Origin: an uncultured Granulosicoccaceae bacterium
GTDB lineage: Bacteria; Pseudomonadota; Gammaproteobacteria; Granulosicoccales; Granulosicoccaceae
DNA length: 64,000 nucleotides
Assembly (NCBI GenBank): GCA_938007995.1
Contig: CALLLW010000006.1
Span: 166,518 to 230,517 of the forward strand
Reading direction: 5' to 3'
Position numbers and translations under genes: made by a program. Positions 45,357 through 52,747 of this stretch are shown here, piece by piece; the first letter of the stretch is position 1, and every line of letters starts with the position of its first letter. The notes beneath the pieces were generated by a model that saw only the letters and a list, made by a program, of their open reading frames with translations, ran no database searches and was not told where the DNA came from.

Positions 45357-46523
45357 ATGGAAAACGATTCAGCTAAAAAATACCTTGATGGTCTGTTGAA
45401 CAAGATGCAGCAGGCCGGTGGCTCTGACTTGTTTATTACTGCCGGTTCGCCTCCGTGTATGAGACTACACGGTAAAATCACACCATTGACTGACAAAAAG
45501 TTGATGCCTGAGCAGACCAAGGCACTGGCACTTTCAGTCATGGATCAAAAAGAACAGGACGAATTCCGCACCACGCGTGAGTGTAACTTTGCGATCAGTG
45601 TTCCGGACGTTGCTCGATTTCGTGTCAACGCTTTTGTACAGCGTGGCAGTGCCGGTATGGTTATTCGTATCATTGGTTTTGAAGTGCCATCTTTTGAAAA
45701 GCTTAACCTACCCGAAGTACTGAAAGATGTTGCGATGACCACCCGTGGTCTGGTGATCTTTGTCGGTGGTACCGGTTCTGGTAAATCTACCAGCCTGGCT
45801 GCAATTATTGATTACCGGAACATCAACAGCAAAGGCCACATCATCACGATAGAAGATCCGGTTGAATTTGTGCATCAGCACAAAGGCTGTCTGGTGACCC
45901 AGCGCGAAGTAGGCACTGATACAGAAACATTTGAAATCGCCCTGAAGAACACGCTGCGTCAGGCACCTGATGTGATTCTTATTGGTGAAATTCGCGATGA
46001 GCACACCATGGAACACGCGATAGCGTTTGCTGAAACCGGTCACCTGTGTCTGGCAACACTGCATGCGAACAACACCAACCAGGCAATGGACAGAATCATT
46101 AACTTCTTCCCGGAAGCCCGTCGCAATCAGTTGCTGCTGGATCTTTCATTGAATTTGAAAGCAGTGATTTCCCAGCGACTACTTGCCACGCCTGATGGTA
46201 AAGGCCGTCGAGCCGCTGTAGAGATTTTGCTTAACTCGCCATTGATGTCCGAGTTGATGAAAAAGGGCGATATTCACGAGATGAAAGAGCTGGTGAAAAA
46301 GTCCGGTGAGCAGGGGATGATCACATTTGATGATGCTATCTTCAAAATGATCAAAGACGGCGAGGTAACCGTTGAGGAAGGCATGCGTAACGCTGACTCG
46401 GTTAATGACCTACGCCTCAAACTCAAGCTTGCAGAAGGTGGAGATCTGGATGCAGATGAAGAAGGCGAAGGTGGCTTGTCTCTGAAAGCTGCTGACGATG
46501 ATTCCTACAAGCTGGCTTCCTGA
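45357..46523 (+). CDS. pilU: PilT-dependent accessory ATPase PilU
   Basis: PilT paralogue of 388 residues that acts with PilT in forceful pilus retraction. Walker A is GGTGSGKST (here VGGTGSGKST, about 135-144), with IITIEDPVEFVHQHKGC, APDVILIGEIRD and TGHLCLATLHANN. The C-terminal tail is acidic (DLDADEEGEGG). The order pilT-pilU and the position next to yggS match P. aeruginosa. A bidirectional terminator at 46570 separates it from the convergent pyr operon. Confidence 0.96.
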   Translation: MENDSAKKYLDGLLNKMQQAGGSDLFITAGSPPCMRLHGKITPLTDKKLMPEQTKALALSVMDQKEQDEFRTTRECNFAISVPDVARFRVNAFVQRGSAGMVIRIIGFEVPSFEKLNLPEVLKDVAMTTRGLVIFVGGTGSGKSTSLAAIIDYRNINSKGHIITIEDPVEFVHQHKGCLVTQREVGTDTETFEIALKNTLRQAPDVILIGEIRDEHTMEHAIAFAETGHLCLATLHANNTNQAMDRIINFFPEARRNQLLLDLSLNLKAVISQRLLATPDGKGRRAAVEILLNSPLMSELMKKGDIHEMKELVKKSGEQGMITFDDAIFKMIKDGEVTVEEGMRNADSVNDLRLKLKLAEGGDLDADEEGEGGLSLKAADDDSYKLAS

Positions 46524-46569
46524 AGCTGCTGATATAACAGTCGACAAGTCAAAAATAACGTAGTACGAA

Positions 46570-46592
46570 AAAGCCGGGATTAACCCGGCTTT
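46570..46592. terminator. Bidirectional rho-independent terminator between pilU and pyrC'
   Basis: Stem AAAGCCGGG/CCCGGCTTT with loop ATTAA. It lies 47 bp after the pilU stop and 13 bp after the end of pyrC' read leftwards. The A-run on its left gives a good T-tract for the leftward transcript; rightward the tract is weaker (TTTGTCGTTT). Confidence 0.85.
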
Positions 46593-46604
46593 GTCGTTTA
46601 AAGC

Positions 46605-47882
46605 TCATCGTGCAGCATAGACGGTTTTGCCATTGACAATCGTCTGGACTGTTTGCGCTTGCAGGCCCCAACCTTCGTAGGGGCTGTTTCTGCCTTTGCT
46701 CACCATGTTTTCGATAGAGAACTCCTGCTCCGCCTCAGTATTTACGATGCATAAATCTGCAGGTGCGCCTCTAACAAGCCGGCCCTGTGGTAAGTCAAAG
46801 CATCTCGCAGGCCCTGCGGTTACCCGATCAAGCAAAGCAGGCAAGGCGATATTCATTTCATCGGCAAGTTTAAAAATCAAACCCATAAAGCTATCGAGCG
46901 ATGACACACCTGGCATGCTTTCAGAAAACGGGATCAGCTTGGCGTCGATTTCATGTGGTGCATGATTTGAGCAAATGGCATCGAGCACACCGTTGCCAAT
47001 AGCCTCTCTTAGCGCGTCTCTGTCTGCGTATGACCTGAATGGCGGTGATGCATGGCACAAAGAGTTGAAGTCACTGGTATCCATTTCAGTTAAAAACAGG
47101 TGGTCAATTCCAACATCTGCAGTGACGTTAATATTGTCTTTCTTTGCCTGCTGCACCAGGCTCACTCCACGCTGTGATGACAATCGTGAGAAATGAACAC
47201 TGGCTCCGGTTTGATAGCAAAGCTCTATCAGCTGCGACAGTGCAACAGTTTCTGCAGCTGTTGGTATGCCCGGTAAGCCAAGTCTTACTGATACTGATCC
47301 CTCATGGGCAACTCCACTGGATAGCCACGGGTCCTGCGGCGCAACAATAAGGTTCAGGTTAAATCCTGCGCTGTACTCCATGACTCTTCTGAGCACCTGA
47401 TTGTCATAGATTGGTTTGTCACCGTTACTGAATGCAATGCAACCAGAGTCTGCAAGTATTTGCATCTCGCTTAACTGTTCACCCTGCAGGCCTGCTGTCA
47501 GTGCACCGATGGGTAATATCCTGACACCTATCGCGGCGGCAGCTCTGCGCTTGATTAATTCAACGGTACCCGGCTCGTCAATAATAGGATCAGTATCCGG
47601 CGCACAGAACATGGTGGTGATGCCGCTTTTAGCCGCAGCAAGAGTTTCACTGGCAATGGTGCCGGCTTTCTCAAAGCCGGGTTCGCGCAGTCGTGCATAG
47701 CTGTCGATCAAGCCCGGTATAACAAGGTTGTTACCGGCGTTGATAGTATCTTCAGAGCTAAGTTGATCTTCGGCGGTACCGACGTGGGTAATCAACCCGT
47801 CGGTAAATTGAAGACAGCCTTGTTGCACTTCGATGTTGTTTTCATCGAAGTAGCGACAGTTAACGATGCTGGTGCTGCTCAT
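46605..47882 (-). CDS. pyrC': Non-catalytic dihydroorotase homologue PyrC' (PyrX)
   Basis: Dihydroorotase-fold protein of 425 residues that serves as structural partner of aspartate carbamoyltransferase in pseudomonads. The metal site is destroyed: the family motif D-x-H-x-H-LREPG reads D60-S-Y-A-R-LREPG, so both histidines are replaced (Y62 and R64), and the later catalytic DHAPH reads NHAPH. The rest of the fold is well conserved (ITTMFCAPDTDP, SVHFSRLSS, HASPPFRS). It lies 8 bp after pyrB, as in the P. aeruginosa pyrBC' operon, where PyrC' is needed to assemble an active PyrB dodecamer. A true dihydroorotase must be encoded elsewhere. Confidence 0.94.
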   Translation of the reverse strand: MSSTSIVNCRYFDENNIEVQQGCLQFTDGLITHVGTAEDQLSSEDTINAGNNLVIPGLIDSYARLREPGFEKAGTIASETLAAAKSGITTMFCAPDTDPIIDEPGTVELIKRRAAAAIGVRILPIGALTAGLQGEQLSEMQILADSGCIAFSNGDKPIYDNQVLRRVMEYSAGFNLNLIVAPQDPWLSSGVAHEGSVSVRLGLPGIPTAAETVALSQLIELCYQTGASVHFSRLSSQRGVSLVQQAKKDNINVTADVGIDHLFLTEMDTSDFNSLCHASPPFRSYADRDALREAIGNGVLDAICSNHAPHEIDAKLIPFSESMPGVSSLDSFMGLIFKLADEMNIALPALLDRVTAGPARCFDLPQGRLVRGAPADLCIVNTEAEQEFSIENMVSKGRNSPYEGWGLQAQTVQTIVNGKTVYAAR

Positions 47883-47890
47883 TGTGTTTG

Positions 47891-48940
47891 TTATCCGGCT
47901 TGATCGTCATGCATTTGTGATTTCGACTTGTTCAGTTGTTTTTCGATGTTGCCCATGGTGATCGACATAATCGCCATGCGCACGGCTATTCCACCGGTAA
48001 CCTGCTCCAGAATGATTGACTGTGGTCCGTCTGCAACACTGGCCTCAATTTCAACACCACGGTTGGTAGGTCCCGGGTGCATTACAATCGCGTCCGGTTT
48101 CGCCAGTTTCATGCGTCGTTCTGTTAAGCCAAAACTTCGATAGTATTCATCTTCGCTGGAAAGTAGGGCGGATCTCATTCGCTCTTTTTGCAGTCGCAAA
48201 CCGATGACTACATCTGCTCCCACCAGTGCACCATCAAGATCGTGGCGTATCTGTACACCCAGTTCTCTCACCTGATCAGGCAAGAGTGTTTTCGGGCCGA
48301 CCGCAGTGACACTTCCGGTACCGAGAATGTTAAGCGCATGAATCTGCGATCTGGCGACTCGTGAGTGAAGAATGTCTCCAACAATGACCACTTTGAGCTT
48401 TGAAAAATCGCCTTTGTTGCGCCGTATGGCGAACATATCAAGCATGGCCTGAGTCGGGTGGGAGTGTTGTCCATCACCGGCATTGATAACACTGATATGC
48501 GGTTCCACGTGTCTGGCAATAAAGTGCGCAGCACCGGATGATGCGTGTCTTACAACAAACATATCGCATTGCATAGCCTGCAGGTTGCGCAGTGTATCAA
48601 GCAGTGTTTCGCCTTTACTGACTGCTGATACGTTTACATTGATGTTGAGTACGTCTGCCGATAAACGTTTTGCAGCGAGTTCAAAAGTTGTTCTGGTACG
48701 GGTGCTGTTTTCAAAAAATAGATTGGCGACTGTTTTGCCGCGCAGCAGCGGTAGCTTGTTTGTTGTCTTGCCATTAACGTCGACCAGCTGGTCGGCAGTG
48801 TCAAGGATTTCAAGCAACTTATCGCGCGATAAGCCCTCAATGCTGAGAAAGTGTTTAAGCTCGCCTGATTCTGTCAGTTGAATATCGCGCTGAGCCGTTT
48901 GCATGATATCCGGCTTTTGTATGCGGTCGGTCTGGATCAC
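47891..48940 (-). CDS. pyrB: Aspartate carbamoyltransferase catalytic subunit
   Basis: Catalyses carbamoyl phosphate plus aspartate to carbamoyl aspartate, the first committed pyrimidine step. It has 349 residues, including the N-terminal extension typical of the class that assembles with PyrC'. Carbamoyl-phosphate motifs [13 protein letters not shown] and [14 protein letters not shown] are intact, as are HSRVARSQ and [12 protein letters not shown]. The GTG at 48940 overlaps the pyrR stop (GTGA), which suggests coupling; an ATG at 48904 is the alternative. No pyrI regulatory gene is present. Confidence 0.96.
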   Translation of the reverse strand: MIQTDRIQKPDIMQTAQRDIQLTESGELKHFLSIEGLSRDKLLEILDTADQLVDVNGKTTNKLPLLRGKTVANLFFENSTRTRTTFELAAKRLSADVLNINVNVSAVSKGETLLDTLRNLQAMQCDMFVVRHASSGAAHFIARHVEPHISVINAGDGQHSHPTQAMLDMFAIRRNKGDFSKLKVVIVGDILHSRVARSQIHALNILGTGSVTAVGPKTLLPDQVRELGVQIRHDLDGALVGADVVIGLRLQKERMRSALLSSEDEYYRSFGLTERRMKLAKPDAIVMHPGPTNRGVEIEASVADGPQSIILEQVTGGIAVRMAIMSITMGNIEKQLNKSKSQMHDDQAG

Positions 48941-49446
48941 TCTGTAAAAATCTCCAGGCTCATGTCAGAGCGCAGCTTTACCTGTTGGTTGTCTGGCAAA
49001 TCAATACTTTTGCCGATGACGTTTGCACTGATCGGCAACTCGCGTCCGCTGCGTTCAACCAGCGTGGCAAGAATAATTTTTTCAGGTCGACCGTAGTCAA
49101 AGATTTCATTCATCGCAGCACGAATGGTTCTGCCACTGTATAGAACATCATCTACCAGAATAATAATGCTGTCTTCTACAGAGAAAGGAATATTGGAAGC
49201 GCCGACCTGCGGGTGCAGTCCAATACGACTGAAGTCGTCACGATAGAAAGATATATTCAGCTCACCGGCTGCTTCTGCCAGTTCAAGTGCACTGTGAAGT
49301 TTACGGGCAACGGTAACGCCGCCGGTCTTTATACCCAGTATTTTTGCGTTGCTTGTATCACCCTTGAGAAGGGTTTGTATTGATTTAGCCATTTGCTGAA
49401 TCAATACTTCAACTTCACCCGGATTAATCTTCTCGAGAGGTGTCAT
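48937..49446 (-). CDS. pyrR: PyrR bifunctional regulator / uracil phosphoribosyltransferase
   Basis: Phosphoribosyltransferase-fold protein of 169 residues. The PRPP loop [18 protein letters not shown] is intact, and [10 protein letters not shown] and QVGASNIPF resemble PyrR substrate regions. In Bacillus it is an RNA-binding attenuator; in pseudomonads it is a transcriptional regulator of pyrimidine genes. The gene overlaps ruvX by 23 bp and pyrB by 4 bp, in a tightly packed operon. Confidence 0.93.
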   Translation of the reverse strand: MTPLEKINPGEVEVLIQQMAKSIQTLLKGDTSNAKILGIKTGGVTVARKLHSALELAEAAGELNISFYRDDFSRIGLHPQVGASNIPFSVEDSIIILVDDVLYSGRTIRAAMNEIFDYGRPEKIILATLVERSGRELPISANVIGKSIDLPDNQQVKLRSDMSLEIFTE

Positions 49447-49915
49447 TCAACCATTGTTCCAGTATTAGTGCGGCCGCTATTGTATCGGAGTCTTCTCGAT
49501 TTGCACGGCGTCTGTTGTGGTGTTTTCTGTTATCAGCAATGATTCGAGAGGCTTCGTTGGAGGTGAAGCGTTCATCGCAGTGATACACCGGCAGCTTGTA
49601 GCGTCTGCGCAAATGTTTTGCAAAAGATCGGGCCAGTGCGGTTAACCTTTGCGCTTCTCCATCGGCGGTCAGCGGCAGGCCCACCACAAGTGCACTTGGT
49701 CGCCATTCTTCCACAATGGCGGCAATGTTGTCCCATTCCGGGCGTCCATTGATGTTACGGACAGCAGTCAGCGGTTGTGTGCTGGAAGATCCTGTATCGC
49801 TGGTACTATGACCCACTGCAATGCCAATTCGCTTCTCACCGAAATCAAAACCCAGATACTGATTGACCGCAGTTGCAGCTTTGACGGTATCGGAATGTGT
49901 TTGCTGGTTAGGCAT
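49424..49915 (-). CDS. ruvX: Putative pre-16S rRNA nuclease YqgF / RuvX
   Basis: RNase H-fold protein of 163 residues required for final trimming of the 16S rRNA 5' end in E. coli. The first catalytic aspartate is in LGFDFGEKRIGIAVG (about residue 24), then ALVVGLPLTADGEAQ and the DERFTSNEASRII segment; the last aspartate lies in SDTIAAALILEQWL. It is slightly longer than E. coli YqgF (138) because of N- and C-terminal extensions. It overlaps algH by 8 bp and pyrR by 23 bp. Confidence 0.95.
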   Translation of the reverse strand: MPNQQTHSDTVKAATAVNQYLGFDFGEKRIGIAVGHSTSDTGSSSTQPLTAVRNINGRPEWDNIAAIVEEWRPSALVVGLPLTADGEAQRLTALARSFAKHLRRRYKLPVYHCDERFTSNEASRIIADNRKHHNRRRANREDSDTIAAALILEQWLNDTSRED

Positions 49916-50465
49916 GGCCTGCTTCAGCAGATATTAAATCGAACTGAATGCCAAGTGTACCTGCAGCAAGGTCGAATTTTTCATCCACTCTGTGTGAAAA
50001 AAGAATCTCCTGACTCGCCTCACAGGTCAGCCAGCTGTTGTTTGCCATCTCATCTTCCAGCTGTCCGGCATCCCAGCCGGCGTAGCCTAGCAGCAGTAGG
50101 TAATCCATCGGTCCGTTGCCGTTGCCAATCTCTGTCAATATGTCAGTCGAGCCTGCCAGGGTAACTCCAGTGCCTATGCTGCATGATTCGGTATCGGTAT
50201 AGAGTTCATCGCTTGGGAAAAGTACAAATCCACGCTCTTTATCGACCGGGCCACCTTCATAAACTGCAGCGCTTCGGTCTACCGGATTAACACATTCGAT
50301 GTCGAGCTGATCGTAAACTTCTCCTGCCAGCAGTGCTGCTGGTCGATTGATCACAAACCCGAATGCCCCGTCTTCGTTATGCTCGAAAAGGTAGGTAATG
50401 GTTTTGTCGAACCAGGAATTACTAAGACCCGGCATTGACAGAAGAAAGTGGTTAGTCAGATCCAA
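49908..50465 (-). CDS. algH: YqgE/AlgH family protein
   Basis: UPF0301 protein of 185 residues. It begins with the family signature LTNHFLLSMPGLSNSWFDKTITYL and continues with GAFGFVINRP, VYEGGPVDKERGFVL and YLLLLGYAGWDAGQLEDE. In P. aeruginosa AlgH affects alginate and virulence regulation; the biochemical activity is unknown. The yqgE-yqgF pair is widely conserved. Where P. aeruginosa has tonB3 upstream, this genome has only a short repeat-containing spacer before gshB. Confidence 0.95.
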   Translation of the reverse strand: MDLTNHFLLSMPGLSNSWFDKTITYLFEHNEDGAFGFVINRPAALLAGEVYDQLDIECVNPVDRSAAVYEGGPVDKERGFVLFPSDELYTDTESCSIGTGVTLAGSTDILTEIGNGNGPMDYLLLLGYAGWDAGQLEDEMANNSWLTCEASQEILFSHRVDEKFDLAAGTLGIQFDLISAEAGHA

Positions 50466-50485
50466 AGTTTAGTACTGCTCTTGTT

Positions 50486-50524
50486 GGTGAGTCTGGTAGG
50501 TGAGTCTGGTAGGTGAGTCCGGAA
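50486..50524. repeat. Three tandem 13-bp repeats upstream of algH
   Basis: GGTGAGTCTGGTA occurs at 50486 and 50499, and a third copy with two changes at 50512. It is 21 bp upstream of the algH start, inside the gshB-algH spacer, so it would lie in the operon mRNA just before the algH ribosome binding region. Confidence 0.8.
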
Positions 50525-50703
50525 AGAAGTCCGGCAATTCGCGCACTTGTCCTTTGCTTTTATCGCCGTGGCCACTGATGCTGTAGGCATCAGAGCCTGT
50601 GTACGAGTCGTCAGCCTGCTTGCAGTCTAGCACCTTCAACGGTCTGATTCTCGCGGGCTGGCCGGAAGATTGATGCTTTGATGGCGCCAGAACACAGATT
50701 TGG

Positions 50704-51648
50704 CTAGAGTCGCGCTTCAACAGCGTCCATAAACTGAGCGCCAATGTCTAGCTTGCATTGCTCGTCAAGCTCGCGAGCGCAGGTGGGACTGGTGACATTA
50801 ATTTCGGTCACCCAGTCACCGATCACATCGATACCGGCGAAAAGCACGCCTTTGCTAACCAGCACAGGCCCGATAGTTTCTGCGATTTCGCGGTCCCGAT
50901 CTGACAACGGAACCGCAACACCGGTACCCCCGGCGGCCAGGTTGCCACGAGTTTCTCCCGCTGCCGGCATGCGTGCCAGTGCGTGCGAGACTGGAACACC
51001 GTCAACCACCAGAATGCGCTTATCGCCCTCAGTGATTTCCGGAATGTAGCGCTGTGCCATGATTTGTCTTTCGCCGAAGCGGGTCATGGTTTCCAGCACC
51101 ACACTGATGTTTGGATCATCTGGTTTGAGTCGGAAAATCGACGAACCACCCATGCCATCAAGCGGTTTAACAATAATATCGTTGTGTTCCTGATGGAATT
51201 CCCGCAGCTTGTCTTCCAGGCTGGTGATCAACGTTGGTGGGCAGCACTCCGGAAACCATGCGGTAAACATTTTTTCGTTGATATCGCGCAGTGCAGCAGG
51301 ATTGTTTAGTACCAGCGTACCGGCGTCGCTGGCGCGTTGCAGGTAATAGGTGGCATAGACATAGTCCATATTGAACGGTGGGTCGAGCCGCATAAGAATG
51401 CAGTCGAGCTCTTGCAGTAAGATTTCGCTTTCAGGCTCCGCGTCATACCAGTGTGCCGGATCGTCGAATACCTTGACCGACTGGACTCGTGCCGCAGGCT
51501 TGCCATCGCGCATATAGAGATTTTTGCGCTGGATGTAATAAAGTTGCCAGCCCCGCCGTTGAGCAGCCAGCATCATTGCCAGACTGGTGTCCTTTGCCAC
51601 CTTGATATGCTCGATCGGGTCCATCAGCACAGCGATTTTTTTTGTCAT
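50704..51648 (-). CDS. gshB: Glutathione synthetase
   Basis: ATP-grasp enzyme joining gamma-glutamylcysteine and glycine, 314 residues as in E. coli (316). Visible are the N-terminal KIAVLMDPIEHIKVAKDTSLAM region, FNMDYVYATYYLQRA, the ATP-binding IIVKPLDGMGGSSIFRL and the C-terminal FAGIDVIGDWVTEINVTSPT. It is the first gene of the leftward operon gshB-algH-ruvX-pyrR-pyrB-pyrC', and divergent from the chemosensory operon. The product supports the redox theme of yggX and mutY elsewhere in the window but is not linked to them directly. Confidence 0.97.
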   Translation of the reverse strand: MTKKIAVLMDPIEHIKVAKDTSLAMMLAAQRRGWQLYYIQRKNLYMRDGKPAARVQSVKVFDDPAHWYDAEPESEILLQELDCILMRLDPPFNMDYVYATYYLQRASDAGTLVLNNPAALRDINEKMFTAWFPECCPPTLITSLEDKLREFHQEHNDIIVKPLDGMGGSSIFRLKPDDPNISVVLETMTRFGERQIMAQRYIPEITEGDKRILVVDGVPVSHALARMPAAGETRGNLAAGGTGVAVPLSDRDREIAETIGPVLVSKGVLFAGIDVIGDWVTEINVTSPTCARELDEQCKLDIGAQFMDAVEARL

Positions 51649-51936
51649 TGGAATTCTCTTTAGTTCTCTATGCCATCGAGGTTTTTTTGTGCAGTCAATT
51701 GTATCGATTAAACGTGGGCTGTCGTTAGCACTGGTGGAAGTTTCTTTTTAATTTCGTAACTTACTGAAAAATATAACTATTGAAGTGACACTGAATGTTG
51801 TCGCTGTTGAAGCGCGCGAGTCGATAATATAGAGTCCGCGGTTGGGTACGGTTCTCTATAAACATAATAACTAAAACTCGGCCTTGCGGAATTTTGCAAA
51901 GCAGCCAGTACGGTGGAAGCCGTCGGGGATCAGCAG

Positions 51937-52203
51937 GTGTATAACGAGCAAAAACCAGGCATTTGTATACAGGGCGGGTGTGCCAGCAGCATGTTGGGCA
52001 ACGTCATGAGAGACGGTTTGAATTGGCCAATTCGACCAAAAAAAAGCGGTTTACGCGTTGTCAGCGAACGCTTTGACAAAACACCTGACGCCCTCAGGCC
52101 AGGCGCTACAGCACCGCAACGCGCTTACAGCCCGGCAACCACCCAGGCAACTGTCGCCGAGTCTGTACCGTCTGCATTGTTGGCAGTCCATCAAAACCCG
52201 TGA
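51937..52203 (+). CDS. Small hypothetical protein leading the chemosensory operon
   Basis: Frame of 88 residues from the GTG at 51937, which has GGGGA at good distance; an earlier GTG at 51913 gives 96. It contains two cysteines near the N-terminus (GICIQGGCASS), a basic centre and a proline/alanine-rich C-terminus. No family is recognised and it has no receiver or CheW features. Its stop codon overlaps the next start (GTGA), which argues that it is translated and coupled to the CheW-like gene. It occupies the place where pilG and pilH stand in P. aeruginosa. Confidence 0.45.
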   Translation: MYNEQKPGICIQGGCASSMLGNVMRDGLNWPIRPKKSGLRVVSERFDKTPDALRPGATAPQRAYSPATTQATVAESVPSALLAVHQNP

Positions 52204-52742
52204 CCAATAAGCCATCACAAATAAGTGCGACGCAACCGGCGCGAATGGCTGCAGCAGACGTAGTCTGGAGTGTGCACTCTATCGCCGCCTCTGAAACTGC
52301 CCGGGCTTTATTGTTTGAAAGTCACGGTTTATTGCTGGCGCTGCCGGCAGACGCTGTGAGTGAGGTGATAGATACACCGACGATTTTCCCGATCCCCGCT
52401 GCACCGCAGTGGTACGCAGGTCTGTCTGATTACCGTAACCGGCCTGTGGCAGTAATTGATGTGGCGGCTTTTCTGGTTCCCCGCTCACCAGTGCAGCAAT
52501 ACAAGCGCGCGGTCGCTGTTCGAGTTGCGTTCAGTACCTATCTGATCACCGCTGATCGGATTCTAAACCTGTGCAGGTTGCCAGTTGCAAGTACACAACT
52601 GCCAGAGCAGGTGGTGCCGGATTACGCAGACCATCGTGCGATAAAGCAAGTCTCAACTTATGATGGTCGTTTACTGGCGGTTATTGATTTGCCGGAGTTG
52701 CTTCGTTGTACCAAGCTGTTGCGCGAGTGTGCTTTCAATTGA
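52200..52742 (+). CDS. CheW-domain protein, PilI-like
   Basis: Scaffold protein of 180 residues for receptor-kinase coupling. The CheW fold covers about 35-175: LLFESHGLLLALPADAVSEV, IPAAPQWYAGLSDYRNRPVAVID in the central strands (the family usually has G-N-RG-x-hhPVhDL) and LLAVIDLPELL at the end. The conserved N and RGxxxPV pattern is only partly kept. The start is GTG at 52200, overlapping the preceding gene's stop, with ATG at 52245 as alternative. It is followed by a PilJ-like receptor and a ChpA-like kinase. Confidence 0.8.
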   Translation: MTNKPSQISATQPARMAAADVVWSVHSIAASETARALLFESHGLLLALPADAVSEVIDTPTIFPIPAAPQWYAGLSDYRNRPVAVIDVAAFLVPRSPVQQYKRAVAVRVAFSTYLITADRILNLCRLPVASTQLPEQVVPDYADHRAIKQVSTYDGRLLAVIDLPELLRCTKLLRECAFN

Positions 52743-52747
52743 GTGTA

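Noticed and set aside
50469..50744. A 91-codon minus-strand frame between gshB and algH, at the tonB3 position of pseudomonads
   Set aside because: It overlaps gshB, runs through the tandem repeats and shows no TonB features.
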